Notes: generated by a model not told the origin, from the letters alone. Numbered from the stretch's first letter, positions 1-11,153 are shown. The stretch is DNA of 64,000 bases from Spiroplasma chinense (GCF_008086545.1 NZ_CP043026.1:744001-808000); one strand, 5' to 3'. Numbers and translations are program-made.

Positions 1-186
1 CAAACATTGATTGGATGACTAGTTTTAAGTATTCTTACAACTGCACTAATCATGGTTGGAATTAGTCCAAACTATCAACTTGTTATTAAAGCATGTGTTA
101 TCTTATTAGCTGTACTATCAGATAAAAATATTAATATCGTTCAAAAAACAAAACAATATATAAATCAAATTAGATATTCTATTTAA
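1..186 (+). CDS. ABC sugar transporter permease, C-terminal end (partial)
   Basis: The gene enters from the left edge; only about 61 codons are visible, ending in TAA. The visible part is hydrophobic (one clear membrane segment rich in Ile, Leu and Val) followed by a short basic tail, as in the last segment of RbsC-like permeases. It is followed 14 bases later by a sugar-binding lipoprotein, which is the main reason for the call. An in-frame TGA is read as Trp. The ATPase of the transporter would lie outside the window. Confidence 0.6.
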
Positions 187-200
187 AGGAGAAAATCAAA

Positions 201-1295
201 ATGAAAAAATTAATGAGTATACTCGGGACAATTTCGGTTGTTGGATCAACAGTAACTGCTGTAGTTGCGTGTGGTGAAAAAGGTGATTTAATCACTTTTG
301 TAACACCCGAAACTTCAAATGAATATTTTACAACTTTGGAAAATGCAGCAAAAAAATATGTTAGAAGTAAATATAAAAACATTTATAAAGTAGGGACAGC
401 TCGTAGTAATAACGACGTTGCTGTAGAACAAACAAATTTAGAAACAGCAATTTCTTCAGGTTCAAAAGGAATTATGTTTGTTCCAGTTAAAACAGATGGT
501 TCAGCAGGAGCTGAAAAAGTAGCTGCAAATGGAACAATTCCATTTGCAGCAGTTGATAGATTGTTGTCACCAGAAGCAGGTGTTAAAGTTGATTCATCAT
601 TCTATACAGATGGTGCATTAGCAAGTGAATCAATGGCGCATGAACTATATGATGTAATGGTAGATGGTAGAGCAGATATCAAATATGGAGATCAAATCGA
701 AACTATTTACATCAAAGGAGACGAATCTGCAGATAGTACAATAAGTAGACATAAAGGATTTATGATTGATGCTGTTTTTGATGAAAAAATGGTTGAAAAA
801 GCAAAAGAAGCTGGAAATGATACTGTTAAAGTTGGAGATAATCTATTTGTCCTTCCAGAAGGTGTAAAACAAGCTTCTTGAGTGGGAACAGAAATGGAAC
901 CGCCAAATGGAATGGCTCTTGTAAATGCAAATCCAGGTGATGTAGCAAAAGCTAAATTAGTAATTTCAATGAATGACCCTATGGCTGGAGGAGCTATGGA
1001 AGCTATTAAAGGTAATGCAACATTAAGTCCAATGCTTCAACCTAAATCAGGAGATAAAATTGGATTAATAGTTGTTGGATTTGATGCACAAGATTCTATA
1101 CGTAAACAAATTAATGAATGAGCTGAAAATAAAGCTAATGTTTTTGCAAGCGTTGCACAAAACCCAGTATTAATGGCTGAGAAAGCTGTTCAATTTATTA
1201 TTGATGAAATTGAAAATGATAGACCAAACAAAGATTCTGATAAAAAAGAACCTATAGATACAGAAAATATCATTGCAACAAAATTAACTACTTAA
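201..1295 (+). CDS. Sugar-binding lipoprotein of an ABC importer (RbsB-like)
   Basis: A 364-aa protein with a lipoprotein signal peptide and lipobox ending VVAC, so Cys24 would be lipidated and the protein displayed outside the membrane. The body has the pattern of periplasmic-binding-protein type 1 sugar receptors: an N-terminal lobe with a segment containing VPVKTDG, and a C-terminal region with FASVAQNP, typical of RbsB-like proteins. Two in-frame TGA codons are read as Trp. It follows the permease fragment closely (AAAGGAG ribosome site), so both probably belong to one ribose/galactoside/nucleoside-type importer operon. The exact sugar cannot be told from the sequence. Confidence 0.85.
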
Positions 1296-1313
1296 AAAAA
1301 TATTTAAAAAAAA

Positions 1314-1345
1314 AAAAATTAGTTGTCGTACAACTAATTTTTTTC
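1314..1345. terminator. Bidirectional hairpin terminator
   Basis: Inverted repeat TTAGTTGT/ACAACTAA flanked by an A-run and a T-run, between the sugar-binding lipoprotein and the convergent RpiR-type regulator, whose stop codon lies inside it. Confidence 0.8.
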
Positions 1346-2158
1346 ATTTCAACTATTTAAATTTTTTGTAGCTTCATCTAACTTATTCATAAAATCATCT
1401 GATGAAGATATTAGTAAATTAAGAATTATGTTATTAAAAATAGCTTGGCAAAATTGAGCTGAAACTATTGGAAAAGCATAATGTTCTTTACTTGAAACAG
1501 CATATTCAAAAACACATCTTGCTTTTGATAATTCATTACTATGATAATCTGAATTTTCGTTTGTAACCAAAATAAATTCACCATTCATTTTAATAACATT
1601 TTTTGCTAAAAATACAACTTCATGCGTTTTTCCTGAATTTGTGTAAAATACAAAAATAGTATCTTTAGGATCACAAAATTCTATAAAAATTAAAACTTCT
1701 TTTGTACTACCAAATATATATGAATTAAAACCTATTTTTCTCAAAGAATCTGATAACATTTTGGCAACACTGTGTGAATTTCCAATGCCAAAAAAAATGA
1801 TTGATTTTCTTGTCATAAAAATTTCACGAATAGTTTTAAAGGTATCTACATTATTTTTCTTTCTTGTCATTATCAAACCATATAAAGATTTTGCAAAAGT
1901 GTTATTTATTACTTCCTCAACATCATCTATTAAGTGGTTATCTTCAATATTTGTTAAGCTCTCCATTTCATAATCACTATATAATTTGGCTTGCATTTCT
2001 TTCAAAGAACTAAAATTCAATTTATTCATCAATCTTAAAACAACGGTTTCTGAAACAAAATAGTTTTCAGAAATTTCTTTTAAAGTATATCTAGAAAAGG
2101 TTAATTTATCTTCTAAAATCCTTTTGTATAAATATTGTTCAGTTTTTGTCATACTCAT
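1334..2158 (-). CDS. RpiR/MurR-family transcriptional regulator (HTH + SIS domain)
   Basis: A 274-aa protein when the terminal TGA is read as Trp (five extra residues). The N-terminal ~70 residues form an RpiR-type helix-turn-helix (KEISENYFVSETVVLRLMNK). From about residue 117 there is a SIS sugar-phosphate-binding domain, with FFGIGNSHSV and FYTNSGKTHEV as the two phosphate loops. Family members sense sugar phosphates and repress or activate sugar catabolism genes. It is convergent with the sugar importer, so regulation of that operon or of amino-sugar use is a reasonable inference. The start follows AAGGATGA. Confidence 0.85.
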
Positions 2159-2200
2159 TTCATCCTTTTTTATCCTTTCATTGTCATTTTACAAAAAAAC

Positions 2201-2246
2201 AAAAAAAATACAATATCAATATTTGGCACAATATTGATATTGTATT
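2201..2246 (-). terminator. Terminator with 16-bp perfect stem
   Basis: Arms AATACAATATCAATAT and ATATTGATATTGTATT around an 8-nt loop. On the minus strand the hairpin is followed by an eight-T run, so it ends the NTF2-like gene transcript. Confidence 0.75.
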
Positions 2247-2248
2247 AA

Positions 2249-2707
2249 TTATTTACCCATAAATTGGTCTAATTTCTGATTTGCAGCTTGTTGAATTTTT
2301 CTTTGGAATCATTTTTTTCCTCCAAATAATTTTCCTGCAAAACCAATAGCTTGTTTTGCTCAAACTTTAAAGTCAAATTCATCTTTGTGATAAATAATTT
2401 TATCGTTTTCAATTTCCATTTTAGCAATTACTGAATTTGTAACTTTATTTCTTTTTGGACCAAATTCATATTTGGTCACTCAATTTACACAATCAACACC
2501 ATCAACTTTAATTATTTGAAAACTAAAGTCCATGCTTTCTTTGTTTTCTAAAAGCATTTGTCACATAGATGTAACTTTTTTGTGATCTAATTCCCCAAAG
2601 GCATTGTCTTCAAAGACAACATCAGTTGCATAAAGAGAGTTCATAGTTTTTCAATCAGCCTTTGAAAAAGCATCATAAAACTTATTCATAATTTCAATTT
2701 TTGTCAT
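2249..2707 (-). CDS. NTF2/SnoaL-like small protein
   Basis: A 152-aa protein found by reading TGA as Trp. The start (MTKIEIMNKFYDAFSKADW) and the spacing of Trp, His and acidic residues resemble SnoaL-like or ketosteroid-isomerase-like proteins: an alpha helix, then FEDNAFGELDHKKV, then beta strands. Such proteins bind or isomerise small hydrophobic molecules, but the family is too diverse to name a substrate. The start is preceded by AAAGGAGATAAT. It has its own terminator downstream, so it is probably monocistronic. Confidence 0.65.
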
Positions 2708-2853
2708 ATTATCTCCTTTTGGTTTTTCTTGGAAAAACCAAGTTCATATTACTCTTTACTTTTAAATAAATCAAGCAAAAAAATTTCAATTATTTAAAAC
2801 AAAAATAGGGGTGAAAATATTGTATAATTATATAAGTAAATAGGGGTGAAAAT

Positions 2854-3435
2854 GTGGCTAATAAGAAAAATAATTTTCTTTTACTAAACTATTTTAAGCC
2901 TTCAATCTATTTAGAAAGCTACAAGAAAATCAATTTAGAATCACTAAAGAATAGCGGTATTAAATTGGTTATGTGTGATATGGATAACACCTTAATTAGT
3001 TTCAATGAAAGAATACCAAATTCAGATGTTATAAATTTTGTTAAAAGCGTTTATTCCCATAATATGGAATTTGTTTTATTTTCAAACAATATTAGAAGTA
3101 GAGTTGAAAATTTTGCAAAAAAAGCGGGTATCAAAAACTACTTTTGAGACTGTAAAAAACCATTATTGGGAAAAATGAAATTAGTTAAAAAGTTAATGCC
3201 TTATAAGGAAACTGAAATGGTATTAATTGGAGACCAATTAATTACAGACGTATTAGTTGCAAATAGAAGTCACATTAAAAGCATTTTAGTTTCACCATTG
3301 GGGCGAAATAATGGTGAAACTAAAATAGTGCAATTTTTAGAAAGATTTATATTAAAAAGATTGGCACAAAAGAATATTTTACATGAAGGATTCTATAACG
3401 AAGGGGAATTAGGAGGTAAATATGAAATACTCTAG
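2854..3435 (+). CDS. yqeG: YqeG-type HAD phosphatase
   Basis: A 193-aa HAD-superfamily protein (subfamily IIIA). The nucleophile motif DMDNT is at residues 42-46, the Ser/Asn motif is FSNN, and the second acid motif is GDQLITDVLVANR. The start is GTG, preceded by TAGGGGTGAAAAT; no upstream ATG in frame fits better. It overlaps the yqeH start by 14 bases. The yqeG-yqeH pair is conserved in Firmicutes and its role is tied to ribosome assembly genes. Substrate unknown. Confidence 0.85.
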
Positions 3436-4726
3436 TGAAAACGAAAAAGAAATAGAACAACTTGAAAAGAAAGTTGAAGAGTTAGAAGATAAAACTTTAC
3501 TAGCTCATATAAACGGTGTTAAACCACCAAAAATTAAACAAAAAAACAAAGTTACTTTAACAGAAGCAAAACCAGGAATTGGTAATACAACTAATGTTGA
3601 TAGTGATGGAGTTAAAAGATGTGTTGGATGTGGGCATGAATTCCAAACAGAAGACAAAAGAAAACCAGGATTTGTTATTGATCCTCAAAAACAAGATTAT
3701 TGTTTAAGATGTTTTAGAATTAAAAACTACAACAGTTTAGTTGAACAAGACATCAATGACCAAGACTTTATCAAAATTATTGATGATGTAAACTCAACTG
3801 ATAAAAAAATCAGATATTACTATGTTGTAGATATTTTTGACTTACCAGGAAGTAGACTTAATTGATTAGAAAAATTAATTTCTAAAAAAGAAGTTGTTAT
3901 TTTAATTAATAAAGTTGACTTAATACCAAAAGCTGTAAGTAAAGCAAAAATTATGAGACATGTTCAAAAATACTTTGAAGATTCACCAATTAAAGATGCA
4001 AAAATCCTTTTAACTTCATCAGTTAAAATCGATTATGTATATGCTCTTGTAAATGAATTGAAATCAGTGGATTATGACCAATACATTGTAGGTATTTCAA
4101 ATGCTGGAAAATCAAGTTTAATTAATGCTTGTTTAAAAGCAAATCAACAAATACCTTCAATCGTAACTTCAAAATACGTAAATACAACTTTAGATAAAAT
4201 TAAAATTAATTTTACTGAAAAAAACTATATTTTTGACACACCAGGGTTAGTAAAACACAATCACTTAGCAATAGCTACAGCACCAACTTATTGAGATTTC
4301 TTCTTCTTCCAAAAAGAAGTAAAACAAGTAACTTACCAGTTACTTGCTGGTCAAACAGTATTTTATGGTGGACTTGCTTGATTCTCATTTGAAGAGGGTG
4401 AAAGATTTGATCCTGTAAAAAACAAAGTTATGAAAACAAGTTTCCATTTCTATGTAAACAAACAAATGCCTTTACACAGAACAAAAGCTGAAAAAGTTGA
4501 AAACTACTTTAGAACTCATAGACATACTTTATCTCCAAGATTAAAAGATCTTGAATCAGAGTTTGTAACACATACTTTTGAGTTTAATAAAGCAGCTCCT
4601 ATGGATATTCATATTTCAGGGCTAGGTTGAATTAACTTTAAAACATTTGTAGGAATGAAATTATCAATTACTGTACCAAAAACTGAATTTGGAATTAACG
4701 TTGCATTATTACCTGCAATGATCTAG
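3422..4726 (+). CDS. yqeH: Ribosome biogenesis GTPase YqeH (circularly permuted)
   Basis: A 434-aa protein. An N-terminal zinc finger has Cys67, Cys70, Cys94 and Cys97. The GTPase motifs run in permuted order: NKVD (G4, about 163-166), then GISNAGKSS (G1, about 224-232), then DTPG (G3, about 272-275), which is diagnostic of YqeH. In G1, Ala replaces the usual Val. The C-terminal ~150 residues match the RNA-binding part of the family. YqeH is needed for 30S subunit assembly. Three Trp codons are TGA. A strong terminator follows. Confidence 0.93.
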
Positions 4727-4728
4727 TA

Positions 4729-4759
4729 AAAAACACTCAAATATTTGAGTGTTTTTTTT
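4729..4759 (+). terminator. Terminator after yqeH
   Basis: Hairpin AAAACACTCAAATATTTGAG with a T8 tail, immediately after the stop codon. Confidence 0.85.
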
Positions 4760-4831
4760 GTGGAATTTATTTTCATATTGTAATCTTGGGTCTAAAAACT
4801 AAAAAGTGCCACTAAAATGTTGATATAATAA

Positions 4832-4866
4832 AAATATCATTTTATTGATATTTTTTTGTATATAAT
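4832..4866 (+). promoter_or_regulatory. Leader hairpin and -10 boxes before the ROK gene
   Basis: Two TATAAT boxes (about 4823 and 4861) flank a hairpin AAATATCA/TTGATATTT that is followed by T7. The hairpin could end transcripts from the first box, leaving the second as the productive promoter. The ROK gene begins at 4920 after GGGAGG. Confidence 0.4.
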
Positions 4867-4919
4867 ATTTATAAATGTCTATATATAAATTAGATTTAAA
4901 TTAAATACGGGAGGTTTAC

Positions 4920-5885
4920 ATGAAACTGATTTTATCTATTGAATTAGGTGTTAACTCATCTAAAATCGCATTGGTAAATCAATACGGAGATATCCAAGCA
5001 AAATTTTTTGTAGAACACGATTTTGAAAAAGGGATATTAGAAAATTTATATCAAAAAATAGTAGAAAGCTTAGATACAATTGGGATTAATTATGAAGATT
5101 CTGTTGATAAAATAGGGATTGCATCAGCTGGTTATGTTGACCATATGGTTGGAATTGTAAGATATGCAGCTGCATTAGATTGAAATAACTATTACTTAAA
5201 AGATAAAGCTGAAAGTTTATTTAATAAACCAATTTTAGTTTTAAATGATGCAAATGCAGCAGCATTAGGAGAATTTTGAGTTGGTTCTGCAAAACAATAT
5301 GATTCAATAGTTTTCTATACTGTTGATAGCGGAATTGGGGGAGCTCTAATTCTTGATGGAAAATTAATGTCAGGTTCAAGAGGATTTAGTGGAGAATTTG
5401 GACATGGTGGTGGAGTATACCAAAACAAATACAAATGTAAATGTGGACTTTTAGGATGTATTGAACCAATTTCATCAGGTCCTGGAATTGCTCGCTACTT
5501 TAAAGATAAATTTGATGAAAATCCAGGTCATCCTGCAGCAAACTACTTTAAAGATTTTGAAACATTTACCACAAAAGATATTATCTCAGTTTATGAAGAT
5601 AATGATAAACCTGTAGAAATCTTAGACATATTGCAAGAAGCTTTAGAACCATTAGTAATGCACATGGCAACAATGATAAATGCTCTTGACCCAGAAGCTA
5701 TAATTATTTCTGGAGGTCTAACAAATATGGGACCACTTTTAACAAGAATTATTTCAAAAAGCATTAAAAAATATATAATTGAAAAATTTGCACAAGATAT
5801 CGTTGTTGAAATTGCTGAATTAGGAAATGATGCAATTTTAATCGGATCTGCATATTACGCATTAAATGATTGAAAAATCTTCTAG
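4920..5885 (+). CDS. ROK-family sugar kinase or regulator
   Basis: A 321-aa ROK protein. The catalytic Asp is in VLNDANAAALGE (about residue 110) and the glycine loop is VDSGIGGA. The ROK zinc site is present: GEFGH (His162) followed by Cys173, Cys175 and Cys180 in KCKCGLLGC. The family includes glucokinase, N-acetylmannosamine kinase and repressors; there is no N-terminal HTH, so a kinase is more likely. The first phosphate motif, normally DxGGT, reads IELGVNSS here, so activity is not certain. Hexose phosphorylation is the default inference. The stop lies inside a terminator hairpin. Confidence 0.8.
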
Positions 5886-5902
5886 ATTTTTCAATTTTTT
5901 TA
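5869..5902 (+). terminator. Terminator of the ROK gene
   Basis: TGAAAAATCT/AGATTTTTCA hairpin followed by T7. The stop codon sits in the loop. Confidence 0.8.
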
Positions 5903-5939
5903 TATAATAATATCATTAGATAAAAGGAATGAAATATTA

Positions 5940-6164
5940 ATGGAAAAATTAATTAAAAGAATTAATGAATTGGCAGCTATCAAAAAAGAACGTGAACTGA
6001 CAGATTCAGAAAAAAAAGAGCAAGCAAAATTAAGAGCAGAATACATTAAAAACTTTAAAAAAGGATTTGAAGAACAATTAGCTTCAATTAAAGTTGTTGA
6101 TAGTGAGGGAAATGACGTAACTCCAGAAAAACTTAAAGAAAAACAAAAAGAGGGACAAAAATAA
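5940..6164 (+). CDS. DUF896 (YnzC-like) protein
   Basis: A 74-aa, highly charged helical protein. The pattern INELA.IKKERELTDSEKKEQ and LRAEYIKNFK is characteristic of DUF896/UPF0291, small cytosolic proteins of Firmicutes linked to SOS and cell-cycle operons. Function not established. Its TAA overlaps the next ATG by one base (TAATG), implying translational coupling. Confidence 0.85.
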   Translation: MEKLIKRINELAAIKKERELTDSEKKEQAKLRAEYIKNFKKGFEEQLASIKVVDSEGNDVTPEKLKEKQKEGQK

Positions 6165-6670
6165 TGGATGCAATTTTCTTAGTATTTCCTGAAATGTTTG
6201 GTGTTGTAAGTTATTCAATCCCAAAAAGACATTTAGAAAATAGAGTAGTTAATTCTGGTACTTTTATAAAATACATTGTTTCTGGTGTTATTCAAATTTT
6301 AATCATTGCAACTTTGGTAACTTTAGCTCTTTTAAGTAAAAAAACAGATATTTTCAATTTTAATAAAGGTGTAATGGAAAGTCTTGTAACAAGTGCTGTA
6401 GTATTTTGTGCTTTCTTTTATTCAAAAACATGTTGATTTTCATTTTCAACTTGAATGTTAGCAAGTAGTACAAGTAGCTCAAAATGAAAAACTATTTACA
6501 TATTCATTCTTGGTTTGATACCTGGATTTGGTTACTTTTCAACATTAATTATTTACATTATTGTTGCAAAGATCAAAAAAAGTGAAGGTTTTAATTTTAT
6601 GAGAATTAAATCTAAAAAAGATCACTATGTTTCAAGCGTCAACAATGGTCCAACAACTTCAAGATTTTAA
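6164..6670 (+). CDS. Multi-pass membrane protein, unknown
   Basis: A 168-aa protein with three or four hydrophobic segments (about residues 35-58, 72-90, 108-130), separated by Ser/Lys-rich loops, and a basic cytosolic tail. Five Trp codons, four of them TGA within a short stretch, hide it in standard translation. It is translationally coupled to the DUF896 gene. I recognise no family. Confidence 0.75.
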
Positions 6671-6692
6671 AACGACAATAGTCGTTTTTTTA
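6668..6692 (+). terminator. Terminator
   Basis: AACGAC/GTCGTT hairpin, 4-nt loop, then T7, overlapping the stop of the membrane-protein gene. Confidence 0.85.
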
Positions 6693-6743
6693 TTTTACAA
6701 AAAATGAAATAATTTTACACTTTTTGTAAAATGTATGTATACT
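6693..6743 (+). promoter_or_regulatory. Promoter with operator-like dyad for the HTH-nuclease cassette
   Basis: A -35-like TTTACA (6714-6719) and TATACT (6738-6743) are 18 bases apart. A perfect inverted repeat TTTTACA-N5-TGTAAAA (6713-6731) covers the -35 region, and a third TTTTACA half-site lies at 6693, 20 bases upstream. This is the layout of an autorepressed promoter; the HTH protein encoded next is the obvious candidate ligand. Confidence 0.6.
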
Positions 6744-6761
6744 AATATTGAGGTGAGGACA

Positions 6762-7085
6762 ATGCTAAAAATAATATTAAAGGATTTAGATATCAGAATA
6801 TCAGAGTTAAGTAAATTTTTAGGCATAACAAGACCTACGCTTTACAAATTTATTGATTTGTATGAAAACAATGAAAAGCAACTTATACCTAAAAATTATT
6901 TAGAAGTTTTAGAGTATATAGAAAACAATAAGGATTCTACAAAAAATCATATACTACAGTTTTTAATTAAAAGAACTGGGGAGCAAAGTCCATTACAAAG
7001 AATAATAACAGAACTTCCATCATTAAATTATAGTGAATTTGTAGAATTAAAAAAAATAATAGAAAAAATATTAGAGGGAAAATAG
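6762..7085 (+). CDS. Small HTH transcriptional regulator
   Basis: A 107-aa protein. The start chosen is ATG 6762 after GAGGTGAGGAC rather than the in-frame ATG at 6735, which lies in the promoter. Residues ~13-40 form a helix-turn-helix (ISELSKFLGITRPTLYKFID); the rest is helical and may dimerise. Its stop is one base from the next start codon, so it is co-translated with the OLD-type nuclease. A small regulator upstream of a nuclease is the usual layout of autoregulated defence cassettes. Target inferred to be the dyad at 6713-6731. Confidence 0.75.
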   Translation: MLKIILKDLDIRISELSKFLGITRPTLYKFIDLYENNEKQLIPKNYLEVLEYIENNKDSTKNHILQFLIKRTGEQSPLQRIITELPSLNYSEFVELKKIIEKILEGK

Positions 7086-7086
7086 T

Positions 7087-9021
7087 ATGAGTGAGAGATA
7101 TTTAAAACTAAAACAATTTAAAAATATAGCTATTGATGCTACTAGCTCAAAAGAGATGGAAAAGTTAATTTTAAATTATTCAATAGAAAATCCTGGTGAC
7201 ATATTGACATTGATTGGCCCAAACAATGTTGGTAAATCAAATATATTAGAAGCAATATTTAGAATTGATAACGATGAAGAATTAGAAGAATCTGATAGAG
7301 TAAATTTTTATAATTATAATGATTCCGAACCTGAAATTAATTTAATAGCAAAAGATGAGGATGATTATTATACACTTACAAAATTAATCGACCAAACCTT
7401 TTTAGAAACAACAAACAAGAATAAAGAAGTAATTAAACATGAATGAAAACAAAAAACCTTTAGACTTGGTTTAGAGACCGTAAATAATGCTTTATCTATT
7501 TATGATATTTGATTGAAACATAGATTAAATATTTCAAGAGAAGAGTTAGAAACAATAGAACATACTAGTGAAAAAATTTTAGGAATTAAAGAGGGTAAAT
7601 GTTTTGAAAAAGATGAGACATATTGTCTAAGTTATTTTATAATTTTACAAAAATATATTACTGAGTATCTCAGAAATAACTATAATAATTCAATTGATGA
7701 GGGTGAAGAAAATATTTTTTCTACACTTGAGAATATAGATATAGTTGAAGAAGAACCTCTTAGCAAAGAAGAATTAGAAGAATATTATGAAGAAATAGGT
7801 TGTGAAAATCCAGATTATATAAGCGGTATCTATAAAAATAAATACAATTTAAACTTTATTCCAAGTGTATATTGATACGGTGCTCAACAATTTAAATCAT
7901 CAGACTTAACATGTGTTATTGAAGATGAAGAGAATCCATGTGATTCTTTTAATAATTTTTTAAAAACATTGATAATTGATAAATTTGAAATTTCTGAACA
8001 AAAAATCACACATACTTTTGTAAATGATATTTCAGGTAAAAACTCTGGTGCTATTGATAAACTTAATGAAGAAATTGCATCAAAAACAAAAGAAATATCA
8101 AAACATTTTAATGATGTATTTAATCACGGTGAACAAAAATATGAGTTCATAATTAAATTGAATGAAGCAAAAATAAAATTTAATATTTTAAAGTCTAATG
8201 AATATATTAATATTGATGATCAATCTGAAGGATTTAAATGATTCTTTAACTTTTACTTTAATTTTTTATACATGAATGAACTTCAATACGGAGATATAGT
8301 ATTAATAGATGAAGCTGCTTCTAATTTACATCCTTCAGCAGCAATTGAGTTTAGAAAATTTTTAAAAAAATTTGCTTTTGAAAATAAAATAACTTTTGTG
8401 TTAGCAACACATTCTCCATTTGTTGTGGATAATGATTATTTAGAAGAATTGAGAATTATCAGACAAGATGATAAAAGTTTAAAAATTCAAAATCACTTCA
8501 CAGTTAAAGCTTTCGAAGAAGAAGATGACAGGAACGTTACAAAAGGAATTTTAGAAGCTCTAACAGTTAAACAACACGTTATTTTAGATCCAGAAAATAT
8601 AGTTATTTTTGTTGAAGGAATGACTGATTATTTATACTTAACAGCTATGAAAATTGTACTAGGTTATGAAAAAATCCACTTTTTACCAGTACAAGGAGTA
8701 AAAGATGGCAAAAAGGTGATTGAAGAAGTTAAAAGAATAAAAAAAGATCCTATATTCTTAGTGGATGGGGACGATGCTGGTAAAAAATTCAAAGAAGAAA
8801 CCTCAAAATTAATAAACGAATGTCACACATTGAATGATTTTGGAGATTTTACAGTTATAGAATCATTATTTAGCAAGAAAATTATTGATAATTTCAATTT
8901 GAATAATAAAACTATTGCAAATGCAGTTAATTTTAAAAATTTAGTTATTAACAATAATGAATTAATTGATAAAAAAACTGAAGCTAATTTTAGAAAGATT
9001 TTTGATACTTTATTAGATTAA
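7087..9021 (+). CDS. OLD-family ATPase/Toprim endonuclease (candidate defence effector)
   Basis: A 644-aa protein. An ABC/SMC-type ATPase head has Walker A GPNNVGKS (44-51), a Ser-Glu-Gly signature (DDQSEGF), Walker B VLIDEA with Asp408-Glu409, and switch histidine ATHSPF. A C-terminal Toprim domain has FVEGMTD (Glu510) and LVDGDD (Asp560, Asp562), the metal-binding acids of OLD nucleases. OLD proteins act in phage exclusion (P2 Old) and in Gabija (GajA); no GajB-like helicase lies beside it, so it resembles stand-alone class 1 OLD. It ends in its own terminator. Nuclease function is inferred from motifs. Confidence 0.85.
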
Positions 9022-9023
9022 TT

Positions 9024-9055
9024 AAACTAGTCATATATATGACTAGTTTTTTTTC
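9024..9055 (+). terminator. Terminator of the HTH-nuclease cassette
   Basis: AAACTAGTCA/TGACTAGTTT, 6-nt loop, T8 tail. Confidence 0.88.
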
Positions 9056-9130
9056 ATTTTTTTCTCTAAATATGTAATTTTTGTTTGGAAAATTATATAA
9101 TTAATTTTGAAAGGTCAAAGGAAAAGACAT

Positions 9131-11095
9131 ATGAATAAATCAAACAAAAATTTAAATGCTATGAGAATCCTTGGAATAGAAGCTATTAATAAAGCAAACT
9201 CAGGTCACCCTGGAATTGTTTTAGGAGCTGCTCCAATTGTGTATTCTTTATTTACTAAATCAATGCATATCAACCCAAAAAATCCAGAGTGATTTAATAG
9301 AGATAGATTTGTATTGAGTGCAGGACATGGAAGTGGACTTCTTTACTCAGCACTACATTTATCAGGATTTAAACTATCAATAGATGAGATTAAAAACTTT
9401 AGACAACTTAACTCATTAACACCAGGTCACCCAGAATATGGGCATACAGAGGGTGTAGACTCAACTACAGGTCCTTTAGGACAAGGATTTGCAATGGGAG
9501 TAGGAATGGCTCTTGCAGAAAGTCATTTAGCTGAAAAATATAATAAAGACGGATTTGATATTGTAAATCACTACACATACGTATTATGTGGAGATGGAGA
9601 TTTACAAGAAGGTGTTTGTCAAGAAGCTATTTCTTTTGCAGGAAGATACAAATTAAACAAATTAGTAGTTTTCCATGACTCAAACGATATTCAACTTGAT
9701 GCACCAGTAGAGGTAGCTCAAAGTGAAGATATTCAAGCAAAATTTAAAGCTGCAGGATGAAATACATTAAAAATTGAAAATGGAGAAGATTTAGACGCTA
9801 TCGAAAAAGCAATTGAAACTGCTAAAAAAAGCGACAAACCTACTTACATTGAAGTTAAAACTGTTATTGGTCTTGGAGCAACAAACCAAGGGACTCAAAA
9901 AGTTCACGGTGCACCATTAGGAAGTGACATTGAAGCTGTTAAAAAATACTTCCAATGAGATTTACCTGAATTTTCACCAAGTCAAGATATTTATGATTTT
10001 TATAACGAAAATGTTGCACAAAGAGGGGAAAAAGCAAATATTGAATGAGAAGATCTATACTCACAATATAAAGCAAAACACCCAGAACTTGCACAACAAT
10101 TAGAAAATGCAATTAACAAAAAATGAGACATTACAGAAGCTGAACTTGAAAAATTAAACGAAAAAGCAGAACAAGCAACTCGTGTTTCAAGTGGAAATGT
10201 TTTAAATTACTTAAACAGTAAAATTCCTGCTTTAATTGGTGGAAGTGCTGATTTAACTGAATCTACAAAAGCAAAAGGTGCTGATGGAAATTACGATTAC
10301 AACAACAAAACTGGTAGAAATATCATGTATGGTGTAAGAGAATTTGCTATGGGAGCAATTAACAACGGTATTGCATTACACAAAGGGCTATTGCCATTTG
10401 CATCAGGTTTCTTTGTATTCTCAGATTACATGAAACCTGCAATTAGATTGAGCAGTTTAATGCATTTACAAACACTTTACATCTTTACTCACGACTCAAT
10501 TGCAGTTGGTGAAGATGGACCAACTCACCAACCAATTGAACAACTTGCAATGCTAAGAAGTATGCCAAACATTAATGTATTTAGACCTTGTGATATGGCA
10601 GAAACTCAAGCAAGTTACTTAGCAGCATTAAATGACACTAAAAAACCAAGTGTAATTATTGCAACAAGACAAAACTTAAAAGAATTAGAACATAAAAATG
10701 TATTTGAAAATGTTAATAAAGGTGCTTACTTACTTTCAAGCGAAGCAAACCCAGATATTACTTTAATTGCATCTGGTAGTGAAGTTTCTCTTGCAATGGA
10801 TGTAAAAGAAATCTTAAAAGCTAGTGGTAAAAAAGTAAATGTTGTATCAATGGTTAATATGAATGAATTTAAAAGACAAGATCAAAGTTACATCGATCAA
10901 ATCATTGACAAAAACAGTCAAAGATTTTCAATTGAACTTTCATCAACATTTGGATGACATCAATTCTTAGGAGATGATGGAAAAGCATTTGGAATTGACA
11001 CATTTGGATATTCAGCTCCATTCAATGATGTTATTAATCACATTGGATTTACTGCAGAAAATATTGCAAATGACATTTTAAAGTGTCAAAAATAA
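9131..11095 (+). CDS. tkt: Transketolase
   Basis: A 654-aa protein, the normal family length. Thiamine-diphosphate motifs are intact: NSGHPG near the N terminus, [18 protein letters not shown], and GDGDLQEG; the pyrimidine-binding half has [10 protein letters not shown] and [15 protein letters not shown]. It transfers two-carbon units between sugar phosphates in the non-oxidative pentose phosphate pathway, here probably the source of ribose phosphate. ATG 9131 after AAAGGAAAAG is preferred over an in-frame ATG at 9107. Several TGA Trp codons. Confidence 0.95.
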
Positions 11096-11153
11096 TTAAT
11101 ATATGGTAGTATTTTATATGTAAAACAGTTATTAATTATTGGAGGATAGACTT

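Noticed and set aside
201-1121. Sugar-binding gene looks split into two ORFs
   Set aside because: The break is a TGA read as Trp; the frame is continuous under genetic code 4. The same applies to most other apparent fragments in the window.
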